Positions 56,601-64,000 of a DNA stretch of 64,000 nt are shown here, one piece after another. Position numbers and translations under genes: made by a program. The notes under the pieces are model-generated. The model did no database searches and was not told the origin of the DNA. It saw nothing but the letters and a program-made list of their open reading frames with translations. How positions within the stretch are numbered: position 1 is the first letter of the stretch; each line of letters starts with the position of its first letter. The stretch covers positions 1 to 64,000 of the forward strand of contig NZ_RHOC01000006.1 in assembly GCF_003946145.1 (NCBI RefSeq), in the 5' to 3' direction. This DNA comes from Levilactobacillus huananensis (lineage in GTDB: Bacteria > Bacillota > Bacilli > Lactobacillales > Lactobacillaceae).

Positions 56601-57221
56601 GACGACCTAATTGCTGCAAATAACAATCACAATAACGGCGGTCAAACCGGGACTACGACGCCTACTCAGCCAGGCACCCCAGGCACTGACCCAGCGACGA
56701 CGGATCCCACTGACCCTGCTAAGAAGCCCGCTAAGACGGTTAAGAAGGCCACCAAGGCCGACAAGAAAGCAAAAACGACCACTGGCGTTTCAATCAGTAA
56801 TGGCCGTCGTGCCTCATTAACGACTTCTCGGTCCGGAAATTATCAAGGGACAGCCATTTTAGCCTTTGCTGGTAATCAAGCCCAAGGTGCCTTAAGCGCC
56901 ATCATCCCAGCCGTTAATAGTGGCCTCGACCAACTCACTGGAACGACCGTTGCGAAGGCCGCTACCACGTCCAAGAAGTCTGGTAAAAACACCACTTCTA
57001 AGAACAAGGCCAAGTCTAATAAGTCGTCTAAATCAAACAAAGATGAGTCAACGACTAGCACGACCACGCAACAAGCGTCTGCTCCTAAACACAACGAATC
57101 GGCTGCTAACAAAGCTAACGACAAGCGCCAGCTCTATATTTTAGGTGGTGTCGCCGCTATTGCTGCCGCTGCCTTCTTCTGGTTCTTCGGCGTACGCCGT
57201 CGTCGCCACGATCAAGACTAA
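53658..57221 (+). CDS. SEC10/PgrA-type coiled-coil surface protein, membrane-tethered
   Basis: 1187 residues. Signal peptide (KKTIQIVAGTTAVLAGTVM..., cleavage near ANA). Residues 50-370 are Ala/Thr/Lys-rich heptad coiled coil (repeats such as AAQTAASDAAKAASDA). Residues 490-670 form a globular SEC10/PgrA-like domain (LINQVRSQLAQTPVTL, FAKEIANAYD, VHD). A second coiled coil follows to 1000, then a Lys/Ser-rich linker and a C-terminal helix (LYILGGVAAIAAAAFFWFF) with RRRRHD. There is no LPxTG before the helix, so it is probably membrane-tethered rather than sortase-linked. SEC10/PgrA proteins affect conjugal surface exclusion and aggregation. Confidence 0.85.
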   Translation: MKKTIQIVAGTTAVLAGTVMTSNVIANAATTPASNDATTVNQGAQDNLNPQVEASPEVKTASSAADSAAAAVTAAEGDVTKASAAAIKAQTSAGQTSQAVADAETPLSDAIDKQTAAAKAKTDAHTALTNAQNNAQTANDASSTAVKSSLAAEAASKAAQTAASDAAKAASDASSTADSLSTAASNALQAALTADKPYAGSDAPSIANLQQEVDKLNKDIETNTATLNALATDIPKQSQALTEANANLDTANTNVTNTADHLEKAKNNLTAAQNAYNDAQKKAASSQLDLDDANTLLSTAKDNLKTATDNANLASGALTKSQAALSDADKTLAANSSAASTAAKAATDAATAQTAAQAAVDKTSAAIATAEAAIQTPNTITLPESLTAQALKDMADANNVLAPYLQKYVADTALWNAAIAADKANSTDATKSAADSYAKVVSADSTKMSPYQTAVTMAAANLAALAKPGLTDTNNQYQSSTTDAAIPYTAGSLTNEQLQDLAKYAVSLINQVRSQLAQTPVTLTTTMMAFAKEIANAYDTDKWDLDNPNNASVHDTSAITTAAGDYGLNNGGNYYEITGTKAALTGAKTLDDVKRGIYNTIKTMMFDDQNAAFGSATTLAGVVDNDSSSPANYFGLAIDSLGQIHFEQVIGTSTYIKDASKFDTTESTVIDTTTDATAAQKKVDDLKTQLGMEQTTLTDAKIASTDAQAKSTTAATDLETAQSKQTQAKNNADTAQKAFETANEAVTTAKETVAAKQAVVNSDTKINNDNNTDSEDKKKIMDAASSASDKADTAATNAKTAVATASTAVETATSTLNASKNRQDALQSTVGTDQTTATSLAALITAYNNALKAANTAQTTATSAATTSAKAATDAQAADQNQAALAANVKSTQETAVLANNALDAAQNKFNAASSAASDADDGVTTAKDNLDKAKAANATAKTNLDEAQKTLSTAKDTLDQAKLDKTTADQNLATVRQRVLDDLIAANNNHNNGGQTGTTTPTQPGTPGTDPATTDPTDPAKKPAKTVKKATKADKKAKTTTGVSISNGRRASLTTSRSGNYQGTAILAFAGNQAQGALSAIIPAVNSGLDQLTGTTVAKAATTSKKSGKNTTSKNKAKSNKSSKSNKDESTTSTTTQQASAPKHNESAANKANDKRQLYILGGVAAIAAAAFFWFFGVRRRRHDQD

Positions 57222-57251
57222 TTCGGTGATGCTAAGTCATCATTAGCTATC

Positions 57252-57292
57252 AAAACCTCCTCTCTAGAGAAACTAACTAGGGGGGAGGTTTT
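57252..57292 (+). terminator. Terminator of the surface protein gene
   Basis: AAAACCTCC / GGAGGTTTT stem, 23-nt loop. Confidence 0.7.
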
Positions 57293-57436
57293 GGGATCAT
57301 GGGCAGGTCGAATCGAAATGTGCTGACAACGTTCCTAGAGTTTTACAGCGAGCATCACGCAACCTTTTTCTCCAAATTCACTTCTCCACAAGTCACGATC
57401 ACTGTTTCATATGAAACATTAGTCGTTATTGGCCTT

Positions 57437-57481
57437 AAAAATAGCCAGCCTGGAATTTTACATGTCCAGACTGGCTATTTT
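57437..57481. terminator. Stem-loop between convergent genes
   Basis: AAAATAGCCAG...CTGGCTATTTT (11-bp) with an internal CCTGGA/TCCAGA extension; bidirectional terminator. Confidence 0.75.
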
Positions 57482-57517
57482 GAATCTATGATCGCTGCCA
57501 CGATCCTCTTGTGAGCC

Positions 57518-59347
57518 TTATTTTTCTAACACTTTCATTTTATTACTCGTGACAAAGCTGCCATCATTAAGTACCAAGCGCGTGGTTAAATGATACCGAA
57601 CCAGCTTCTTAACCCGTAAGACCGTCCCGCGTTTCAGATGTCTGACATGCTTTTTTAATGCCTTATCACGGTAAGCATTGGTCCCTTGGATAACTTTGAC
57701 TTGCTTAGGCGCATGCTGGTAATACGTGTGCACCGTAAAGGCTCGCTTGGCCGTCATATAACCGGTCATGCCGTATCGCTTGGATCCTGGTGTCACGTCG
57801 CGAACCAGGTAACGTTTAAAGCCACTCTTGGAACGTGCGACCCCTGTAATCACGAACTGTGGCCGCAACGTTCGCTTTTGCTTGGCGTAGTAATACTGCC
57901 GTGTCTTGCGACTAAAGTCTGGTGTGCGGTAAAAACCAACCTTTTTAACAGCCGTAATCGCGCGATCCTTTCGTGCGACCGGATCGTCAGTTACCTTATC
58001 AGGGATACTCGTTTCACCGTCACCGGAGCCATCCGTCACTGTTCCCGGTGGCGTTGGTAACGCCTGATAGTGCAACGTGACTTCACTCGCATCGTCTTTG
58101 CTGTAGGTTCCTGTCAACTGAAGATCGGGGTCCTCAACTTGCTGATAGCCCTTAATTTCCGGTGGCGTGATTGTATAAGGTTCCCCAGCATCCCCCGTTA
58201 AGACCAGGTCCTCTTGCAACGAACGCCCTGATTCGTCACTAAAATGAACCGTGACAGGCTTCCCTTGAATCGGTAACTTGGTTGGTTGCCACATATAAGT
58301 CACATCGCCCTTGGGCCGAGTAGCTGCATTCTCCCCATACATGGTCATCAGTTGTGCTGAACGATACGTGTTCGGATTGTCACTCTGATACCGATCGTCT
58401 TTATTCTCCCACCGCCCCGTATACATGGGATCACTTTCATCGGGATCTGTTGGAATCTCTGCTAGTCCAGCCTGAGATAAGTCGAGATTGTCATTCAAGG
58501 TTACTTGATAGACGGGATAGATACTTAAATCATCCGTAAAAAGGTCTACTAGTGCCACCTGTGGTCGCCAATTAGAAAGATTCACAGCCAATTTAGCTGC
58601 TCGTGGTAATGAACTAAACATCGCACTGAACCCCGATTCATCACCACTGGCCTTCACCTGACTAACATCAAAACCCGACAAATCAAGAACAAGACGAAAT
58701 GACCCATTACCAACCTCCCGAAACATAAATGCCATGTTTGTCACCTGACTCGTATTAAATCCCTTACTAGTCAATCCGACAATATTACTGGTAAGGTTCG
58801 TGTTTTGTCTGAACATGCTCGCCATACTCGTGACTTTTGAGGTATCAAAACTTGAAACATCCAGCCGCTGTTGACTAGAATCCAAGAACATCCCAGTCAT
58901 ATCGGTCGTCTGACTCGTTTCCAAATTCTGCCAATTTCTAATTTGTGGTATGGGAAAAGGATAATCACCCTTGTCTATATTTAACGTCGAAAAACCACTA
59001 AATAAGTACGCGGCATTCGGCGGTGTCTGAACCTGACCATCAAAAGAGATCGTATTAATGATTGTGCTATACCCCCTGATGAGCGCACTAAAAGGTGATA
59101 CTCTGGGTTGCATCGGCCACGGTGAGGTATCAAGCGGCGCTTCGGGCAGCATTCCTGGTCCAATATGTAGAACATCTCCAACAAATTTATAATCACAAGT
59201 TCCAAATTTTCCGGTAACCGGCGTCGTATCCGCATGTGCCACCACCGTTGGCGACCAACTCTTCACTTTCGGCGAGTTATCTACGAGTACCGCGCCACTA
59301 AAGACCAATGCTACCGTTATGGCTAGGCCCATCACTCTGGATTTCAT
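57518..59347 (-). CDS. BspA-like (DUF285) surface protein with MucBP and DUF5776, copy 1
   Basis: 609 residues. Signal peptide; a BspA/DUF285 repeat block (residues 120-260: DMTGMF, SSFDTSKVTSMASMF, NTSQVTNMAFMF); a MucBP domain (near 365-425: VTVHFSDESGRSLQED); and a C-terminal DUF5776 block (about 460-609) rich in Lys/Arg/Tyr that likely binds the wall. No LPxTG, so retention depends on DUF5776. Nearly identical C-terminus to the next gene. Start after AAGGAGG. Confidence 0.88.
   Translation of the reverse strand: MKSRVMGLAITVALVFSGAVLVDNSPKVKSWSPTVVAHADTTPVTGKFGTCDYKFVGDVLHIGPGMLPEAPLDTSPWPMQPRVSPFSALIRGYSTIINTISFDGQVQTPPNAAYLFSGFSTLNIDKGDYPFPIPQIRNWQNLETSQTTDMTGMFLDSSQQRLDVSSFDTSKVTSMASMFRQNTNLTSNIVGLTSKGFNTSQVTNMAFMFREVGNGSFRLVLDLSGFDVSQVKASGDESGFSAMFSSLPRAAKLAVNLSNWRPQVALVDLFTDDLSIYPVYQVTLNDNLDLSQAGLAEIPTDPDESDPMYTGRWENKDDRYQSDNPNTYRSAQLMTMYGENAATRPKGDVTYMWQPTKLPIQGKPVTVHFSDESGRSLQEDLVLTGDAGEPYTITPPEIKGYQQVEDPDLQLTGTYSKDDASEVTLHYQALPTPPGTVTDGSGDGETSIPDKVTDDPVARKDRAITAVKKVGFYRTPDFSRKTRQYYYAKQKRTLRPQFVITGVARSKSGFKRYLVRDVTPGSKRYGMTGYMTAKRAFTVHTYYQHAPKQVKVIQGTNAYRDKALKKHVRHLKRGTVLRVKKLVRYHLTTRLVLNDGSFVTSNKMKVLEK
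57540..57965 (-). repeat. Near-identical DUF5776 coding segment, copy 1
   Basis: Almost the same base sequence as 59692-60122 on the same strand; the encoded blocks share long identical runs (RTLRPQFVITGVARSKSGFK, KRYGMTGYMTAKRAFTVHTY). The rest of the two genes is much more diverged. Confidence 0.85.
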
Positions 59348-59573
59348 AAAAGTAATCCTCCTTAAGGCTTTGTACGTGTTACTATGAAATAAGCGTTAGT
59401 GAATAAATTCACAATATTGATTAAGCCTAGTATATCAAATAATCACTCCCCTGTGTTGCCCCACATCATGTAATCAGCGAACTTTCTTCCGGTAACCCTT
59501 ATTCGCTAGCCAGTTGATTGAAGGTCATCAGCGACGTTCTAATCTGTTTCTTGCTTGGAATTGACCGAAAAAC

Positions 59574-59624
59574 AAAAAAATAGACAGATTTGAATCGAAA
59601 GTTACGATTCAAATCTGTCTATTT
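59574..59624. terminator. Terminator of the second BspA-like gene
   Basis: Perfect 17-bp stem TAGACAGATTTGAATCG / CGATTCAAATCTGTCTA; on the minus strand it is followed by a T run (TATTTTTTTG). Confidence 0.9.
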
Positions 59625-59671
59625 CATTCCCTATGCCTATCGCTAATCATTCCCAGCGTACTCACAAAGAC

Positions 59672-61519
59672 TTACTTTTCAATAACTTTTTCTTTATTAC
59701 TTGTAACATAACTACCGTCGTTAAGTACCAAGCGCGTCGTTAAGTGGTAGCGTACCAGTTTCTTAACCCGTAAGACCGTTCCGCGTTTCAGATGTCTGAC
59801 ATGCTTTTTTAATGCCTTATCACGGTAAGCATTGGTCCCCTGGATGACTTTGACTTGCTTAGGTGCATGCTGGTAATACGTGTGCACCGTAAAGGCTCGC
59901 TTGGCCGTCATATACCCGGTCATGCCGTATCGCTTGGACCCCGGCGTCACGTCGCGAACCAAGTAACGTTTGAATCCGCTCTTGGAACGTGCCACCCCTG
60001 TAATCACGAACTGTGGCCGCAACGTTCGCTTTTGCTTGGCGTAGTAATACTGCCGTGTCTTGCGACTAAATTCCGTCGTGTGGTAAAAGCCTAGCTTTTT
60101 AACAGCCGTAATCGCACGATCTTTTTTGGCAACCATTTTCACTTGATCTGGGTCCTTAGTGTTGGCGCTATCACTCGAACTAGATGACTCACTGGGCGAC
60201 GGTTTAGGCACCGCCTTATAAGTCAGCGTCACACTCTGCGGATCCGAAGTATAGGTTCCCGTCAGTGAGCCATCAGTAGCCTTGACGTAGTGATAGCCAG
60301 CAATTGTTGCCGGTTTCACAGTATACGTCGCACCTAGATCACCGGGGAGCTGCGTATCCGCCTGAATCGTTTTACCATCTTGATCAACGTAATGGATCGT
60401 CACGGGATTTCCCGGTGTCACATCTGGTTCCATAACGTACGTTTCATCAGTCGTGGGCTTATCGAGACTTCCCTGTTGATAAAGGGTCGCAATGTCAGTC
60501 AAGTTATAAGTCTTTTTATTGGGGTCTGCTGAGTACAAGTCACGTATATTTTCCCATTTTTGATCTAAAGCACTAGTACCGTCCGAGTTTTTTTGTGGAA
60601 AACTCGTATCCGTCAGGTTGATATCCGGACTCAATGTTATCTTCGACAAGTGAGTCCCGTCCCCCATCAAATTATCTAGCGGTACTTGCGGCTTCCAGCC
60701 CGAAAGATCAATCGTGACGGTTTTACCATTCAAATAAAACATTTTGTCAAATCCGCTTCGCGAAACATTATCGCCATAATCGTCTACGTAGTCCATGTGA
60801 TGGACTTTGCTAACATCAAAGTGCGATAAATCAAGCTTCACATCATGATAGCCATCGCCAATCTCGTTAAACATTTTTCCCATATCCGTAACTTGGCTCG
60901 TGTCAAAGTGGTCGAGTCCCACGATGTTACTCGTCAAGTTATTATTACCATCAAACATCTCCTGCATTGAGGTGACTTTACTGGTATCGAAGCTAGAAAC
61001 GTCGATAGCCAGCTGACCTGAACTGGCGAACATGTCTGTCATGTTGGTCGTCTCACTCACGTCTAAGCGGTTTAAATTTTTAATTTGCGGCGCGACATCC
61101 ATATTGTTAACCATATTAAGTTGATAAAAAAGATGGGACGCATTTTCCGGTGCTTTAACAGGACCATCAAAAGATATTGTTTTTACAACGTGGCCATCAT
61201 TACTAAGAGCCCCCAGAATAGCTGCCAACGTTCCTGTCCAACTGTAATAATCCCCAAACGGCGCATGATGAACCGTTCTGGTTGCAGGCGGTAACGTCCC
61301 CGCGCCAATGTGCATGACGCCGTCCGACGTATAATTCCACGGACAGGTGCCTTCACCATTTTCGTCTTGCACGATTCCTCGAGTGGCATTACTGGCATCG
61401 GCATGAGCCACTACAATTGGTGACCCACTCGCTACCGGTCCGCGCAAGTCCCCGCTGACCACTGCGCCACTAAATGACAGAGCAGCTACCAAAGCCATCC
61501 CAACTATACTATGTTTCAT
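59672..61519 (-). CDS. BspA-like (DUF285) surface protein with MucBP and DUF5776, copy 2
   Basis: 615 residues from the ATG at 61519 after GGGGAGG. Signal peptide; BspA/DUF285 repeats (VSETTNMTDMF, SSFDTSKVTSMQEMF, HFDTSQVTDMGKMF); MucBP (VTIHYVDQDGKTIQAD); a Ser/Asp linker; and the DUF5776 C-terminus. A tandem paralogue of the gene at 57518. Likely adhesin. Confidence 0.88.
   Translation of the reverse strand: MKHSIVGMALVAALSFSGAVVSGDLRGPVASGSPIVVAHADASNATRGIVQDENGEGTCPWNYTSDGVMHIGAGTLPPATRTVHHAPFGDYYSWTGTLAAILGALSNDGHVVKTISFDGPVKAPENASHLFYQLNMVNNMDVAPQIKNLNRLDVSETTNMTDMFASSGQLAIDVSSFDTSKVTSMQEMFDGNNNLTSNIVGLDHFDTSQVTDMGKMFNEIGDGYHDVKLDLSHFDVSKVHHMDYVDDYGDNVSRSGFDKMFYLNGKTVTIDLSGWKPQVPLDNLMGDGTHLSKITLSPDINLTDTSFPQKNSDGTSALDQKWENIRDLYSADPNKKTYNLTDIATLYQQGSLDKPTTDETYVMEPDVTPGNPVTIHYVDQDGKTIQADTQLPGDLGATYTVKPATIAGYHYVKATDGSLTGTYTSDPQSVTLTYKAVPKPSPSESSSSSDSANTKDPDQVKMVAKKDRAITAVKKLGFYHTTEFSRKTRQYYYAKQKRTLRPQFVITGVARSKSGFKRYLVRDVTPGSKRYGMTGYMTAKRAFTVHTYYQHAPKQVKVIQGTNAYRDKALKKHVRHLKRGTVLRVKKLVRYHLTTRLVLNDGSYVTSNKEKVIEK
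59692..60122 (-). repeat. Near-identical DUF5776 coding segment, copy 2
   Basis: Partner of 57540-57965. The sudden drop of similarity at the N-terminal side of DUF5776 suggests gene conversion or selection on the wall-binding block only. Confidence 0.85.
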
Positions 61520-61537
61520 AAAACCCAGCCTCCCCAT

Positions 61538-61882
61538 TTGTTCTCACGTTAATCCTAGTTAGCGCTAAATTTCATTCACCACAACCCGTCAAGTGTGGAT
61601 GAACTGCTTTTTAACCGGTTCTACACTCTCTATTATAACCAATACCCTTTAAAACAATTACAGTAATGTTTAAAAATCACAACTTTTTTATTCTAAAATC
61701 ATTTACGCCGTGATTGGTCTTGCACGCCATCCCCAACTCATATCTCTCACCCGCAAACAACCGCCATCCCCAAATACGCTCATCTGGGCAGAAGGCTGGC
61801 CATGGCAACTCTTATTTTCACTTGGTTATAAATTATTCATACTAATGACCCTCCGCGCACCGTTGGCCTTTGTCTCGACTAG
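61538..61882. other. Intergenic region, 61.5-61.9 kb
   Basis: AT-rich sequence upstream of the second BspA-like gene, with its promoter presumably on the minus strand. No gene that I can support. Confidence 0.5.
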
Positions 61883-61926
61883 AAATAAAGCGTGCCACCC
61901 ATTTTTCTGGATGACACGCTTTATTT
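61883..61926. terminator. Bidirectional terminator
   Basis: Perfect 12-bp stem AAATAAAGCGTG / CACGCTTTATTT with a 20-nt loop, after the DUF1697 remnant on the minus strand. Confidence 0.75.
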
Positions 61927-61953
61927 CGGCTTTATCTCAAGACTAGTTACCCA

Positions 61954-62367
61954 TTACTTCTGGACCACCCGTCTAACGGTGTTCGCGGTTCTAATTGTCA
62001 ACTTGTGACTAATGCTTGAATTCGCGGTCTTCGACCACCAATTGGTTTTTTGGTATGACTTTCGGTTAAAAGACCAAAAGACAACATTCTTGTAGTTAGC
62101 TATCGTTTCGAGGGATTCTCTAGGGGCACCTATTTCGTTAAAGACGTCATCAAAGGTTGCCGGTGGCAGAGTGAAAATTAGATTGTCATAGATTGCCTTG
62201 TCTTGATTCCCCCACCACACTGGCGCGTGCTGCAAGACATCACTCAATTTCTCTTTTGAGATAATCAAAACCGGAATGTCCAACACAAATTTATCGGTTA
62301 TCATCCCTTCAATTTGATTGTAAAACCGCTCGTCTTGGTCACTTGAAAAAATAACATTCCCGCTATT
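61954..62367 (-). pseudogene. DUF1697 family, 5'-truncated remnant
   Basis: The open frame reads back from the annotated ATG at 62304 to a TAA codon at 62370-62368, giving NSGNVIFSSDQDERFYNQIEG before the M. NSGNVIFSS is the DUF1697 hallmark that normally follows about 40 residues including ALLRGINVGG; here that part is missing and a stop precedes NSGN. So the first third of the gene is lost. The rest (VFWSFNRK, KTNWWSKTANSSISHKLTIRTANTV) is intact. Confidence 0.7.
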
Positions 62368-62406
62368 TTATCCCCTAGCCTGTTGCCCTTACATCATTGT
62401 CCTGAC

Positions 62407-62778
62407 TTAGTCATGTAGATGGCTTGGCACGATCTGGTCAGCCTGTGCCTGCGCTTCACCCCAGAGGCAGATGCTGTCCATCACGGGAATCAACGACTGC
62501 CCCCGCTTCGTCAGGCTGTACTCAACCTTCGGCGGAATCTGTGGGTATTCTTCTCGATGAACGAGGTCGTCCGCTTCTAATTCACGTAGGGTATTGGTGA
62601 GCGTCTTAAATGCAATCGGTGCTAACACGCGCTTGAGGGCATTGTAGCGTAACGGCCCGTGGTTCATGGATAGCGCGTAAAGCGTCTGCATTTTGTATTT
62701 GCCCCCAATTAGTTTCAGGGTATAGGCAAAACCCGTGTTCTCCAAGCGGGTCTCCTTGATATAATCAATTTCGGCCAT
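62407..62778 (-). CDS. HxlR-family regulator
   Basis: 123 residues from the ATG at 62778 after AAAGGAG. Conserved HxlR core: FAYTLKLIGGKYKMQTLYAL, LRYNALKRVL, FKTLTNTLRELEADDLVHREEY.Q.PPKVEYSLT. The N-terminal Cys typical of HypR is absent. It is divergent from a flavoprotein gene with a palindrome in the gap, so it probably controls it. Confidence 0.92.
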   Translation of the reverse strand: MAEIDYIKETRLENTGFAYTLKLIGGKYKMQTLYALSMNHGPLRYNALKRVLAPIAFKTLTNTLRELEADDLVHREEYPQIPPKVEYSLTKRGQSLIPVMDSICLWGEAQAQADQIVPSHLHD

Positions 62779-62797
62779 GACACTCTCCTTTGGGTAT

Positions 62798-62842
62798 GTA
62801 CCGCACTTTAAATTGCGTACTTGTTTACCGACTGAGTATAAC
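62798..62842 (+). promoter_or_regulatory. Promoter and putative HxlR operator
   Basis: Imperfect palindrome GTACCGCA...TTGCGTAC (62798-62820) overlaps the -35 TTGCGT (62813-62818); 18-bp spacer; -10 TATAAC (62837-62842) for the plus-strand gene. Confidence 0.65.
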
Positions 62843-62882
62843 ATAAACTTTATTCATTCAATTCGAGGAGGACCTACTTATT

Positions 62883-63470
62883 ATGAAAACAATCGTCTAC
62901 GCACACCCCTACGAAGGCAGTCTCAACCACGCAATTTTAACCCGGTTAACAGCTTACTTTGACAGCACTGACCAACCTTACCACGTTATCGATCTCTATC
63001 GGGACGGCTTCGATCCCCGTTATTCTAAAGAGGAACTGCGTCTATTTAGCCGCGGTGAGACGCCGTATCAGTTGGTCAAGGACTACCAACAGGTGATTGC
63101 CCAGTCGGATGAACTCATCTTCATTAGCCCCATCTGGTGGTACCATCTGCCCGCCGAGCTTAAGGGATTCTTCGATAAAGTGATGCTCAAGGGCTTTGCC
63201 TACGCGGAGGACCCTGACTTACGGGGCCTGCTCCACAATATTCGGCACGCAACGGTCATCACGACGGCCACGATGACCAAGGCGGAACTAATCAACGATG
63301 CGGGCGATCCCATTCAAAGTAATCTGATTGCCCAAACATTTCCAGGGATTGGCATCGCGCCGCAGACCGCTCATTGGATTCATCTAGGAGAAGCCAATAC
63401 GACGACCGACGCCGTGCGGAAACAATTTCTGACTGACCTACCGGAGTTGTATTTACACGGACAAGCTTAA
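62883..63470 (+). CDS. NAD(P)H:quinone oxidoreductase-type flavoprotein
   Basis: 195 residues, ribosome site GGAGG. Flavodoxin-2 fold (MdaB/KefF/NQO type): start MKTIVYAHPYEGSLN, then DLYRDGFDP, DELIFISPIWWYHLPAELKGFFDKVM (FMN-binding WWY..PA..K), and LRGLLHNIRHATVITTATMTK in two normal segments. It reduces quinones or azo compounds with FMN/FAD. Probably induced through HxlR. Confidence 0.9.
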   Translation: MKTIVYAHPYEGSLNHAILTRLTAYFDSTDQPYHVIDLYRDGFDPRYSKEELRLFSRGETPYQLVKDYQQVIAQSDELIFISPIWWYHLPAELKGFFDKVMLKGFAYAEDPDLRGLLHNIRHATVITTATMTKAELINDAGDPIQSNLIAQTFPGIGIAPQTAHWIHLGEANTTTDAVRKQFLTDLPELYLHGQA

Positions 63471-63530
63471 TTGAACGAAGACCTGATGGGGGCTGCTGGC
63501 GAAATTCGGCGGTGCCCTTTTTGGTTATCA

Positions 63531-64000
63531 TCAGTCGCCTTGCTGACTGATTTCGCCGTCAACTCGCAGCGGTGTTTTTTCGACAACATGGGTCGGATGC
63601 ATTCTCCAATACTTGTCGAAGCGGCGTGCATTGTTCCCGTCGCGGTTTAACAAATATAGCCGGAAGTATACCGGTATATTCTTGGGTTGCCATTGTTCGA
63701 GATACGTATACTGATAGGCCATCCCCAGCCGCTGCATGACGGCACCACTTTTGGAATTTAGTACGTCATGGGTCGCGGTTAGAAAGGGATACGCGGCCAC
63801 CGGTAAGTGTGTGATCAGTGCCTGCACAGCTTCCGTCATATATCCCTGCCCCCAAAAAGCGCGGGCCAAGCCGTACCCCAAATCGTGGCCACCAGTGGCC
63901 TCAACATTGATGTAACCGATAGCTTTGTTCGTTGTGCGCAGACACACGGCCAGCTGATAGTCCTCCGGGGAATCCAAATACTGGGTACGTAGCAACTTCA
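63531..64000 (-). CDS. GNAT-family acetyltransferase (5' end outside the window)
   Basis: The frame is open to the window edge, so the N-terminus is missing. RimJ/L-like GNAT: AIGYINVEATGG, YGLARAFWGQGYMTEAVQALI (motif A: Q-G-x-G/A as GQGYMTEA) and HDVLNSKSGAVMQRLGM (motif B). Substrate unknown; this group acetylates ribosomal proteins or small amines. Confidence 0.85.
   Translation of the reverse strand, partial: KLLRTQYLDSPEDYQLAVCLRTTNKAIGYINVEATGGHDLGYGLARAFWGQGYMTEAVQALITHLPVAAYPFLTATHDVLNSKSGAVMQRLGMAYQYTYLEQWQPKNIPVYFRLYLLNRDGNNARRFDKYWRMHPTHVVEKTPLRVDGEISQQGD

Overview
The window looks like the chromosome of a mid-GC lactic acid bacterium of the Lactobacillaceae (Levilactobacillus/Lactiplantibacillus-like). 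The basis is strong AGGAGG ribosome sites, frequent GTG/TTG starts, an LPQTN-type sortase signal, DUF5776/MucBP/PgrA-type surface proteins, paired YhgE/Pip proteins, and a type I-E CRISPR repeat of lactobacillus type. The genus is inferred from protein style only; there is no rRNA in the window.

Layout. 1-311: end of an IS3-type element cut by the window edge. 0.35-26.2 kb: ordinary chromosome made of regulator-plus-target modules (Rrf2; TetR with YhgE, twice; TetR with an extended SDR; MerR with an SDR and a GNAT; ArsR with a DJ-1 protein and a quinone oxidoreductase), tandem EamA exporters, an AlkD-like glycosylase, YaaA, an alcohol dehydrogenase, a TetM-type GTPase and an MFS exporter behind a leader terminator. 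26.4-29.0 kb: an LRR/MucBP wall-anchored protein. 29.5-42.6 kb: a complete type I-E CRISPR-Cas locus on the minus strand (cas3-cas8e-cas11-cas7-cas5-cas6e-cas1-cas2/DEDDh), with a 20-repeat array downstream and a 33-repeat array upstream. 43-46 kb: a DUF2075 ATPase and an Xre/DUF3278 pair. 46.0-51.6 kb: a pilus operon with class A and class C sortases. 52.4-53.66 kb: a gene-poor stretch. 53.66-61.5 kb: three large secreted or surface proteins. 61.9-64 kb: a DUF1697 remnant, HxlR with an NAD(P)H:quinone-type flavoprotein, and a GNAT cut by the window edge.

The most interesting signal is in the gene-poor stretch at 52.69-52.81 kb. Two degenerate copies of the type I-E repeat flank a 22-nt pseudo-spacer. 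The upstream copy keeps its hairpin through a compensatory base-pair change and starts a few bases after a good sigma-A promoter. The pseudo-spacer matches 16 of 17 bases of the sequence between the -35 and -10 boxes of that same promoter, next to an AA motif. This is the architecture of a crRNA-like regulatory RNA (CreA/CreR type) that could guide Cascade to its own promoter. The first nine bases of the pseudo-spacer also occur between array 2 and cas3, just upstream of a 27-codon, very hydrophobic, toxin-like small ORF. Together these suggest a CRISPR-dependent regulatory or toxin-antitoxin circuit. The link is inference; the sequence matches are direct.

Other points: the leader of array 1 overlaps the 3' end of cas2; the first base of the spacer on the crRNA strand is a pyrimidine in 48 of 51 spacers; and two spacers of array 1 overlap on what looks like one phage gene.
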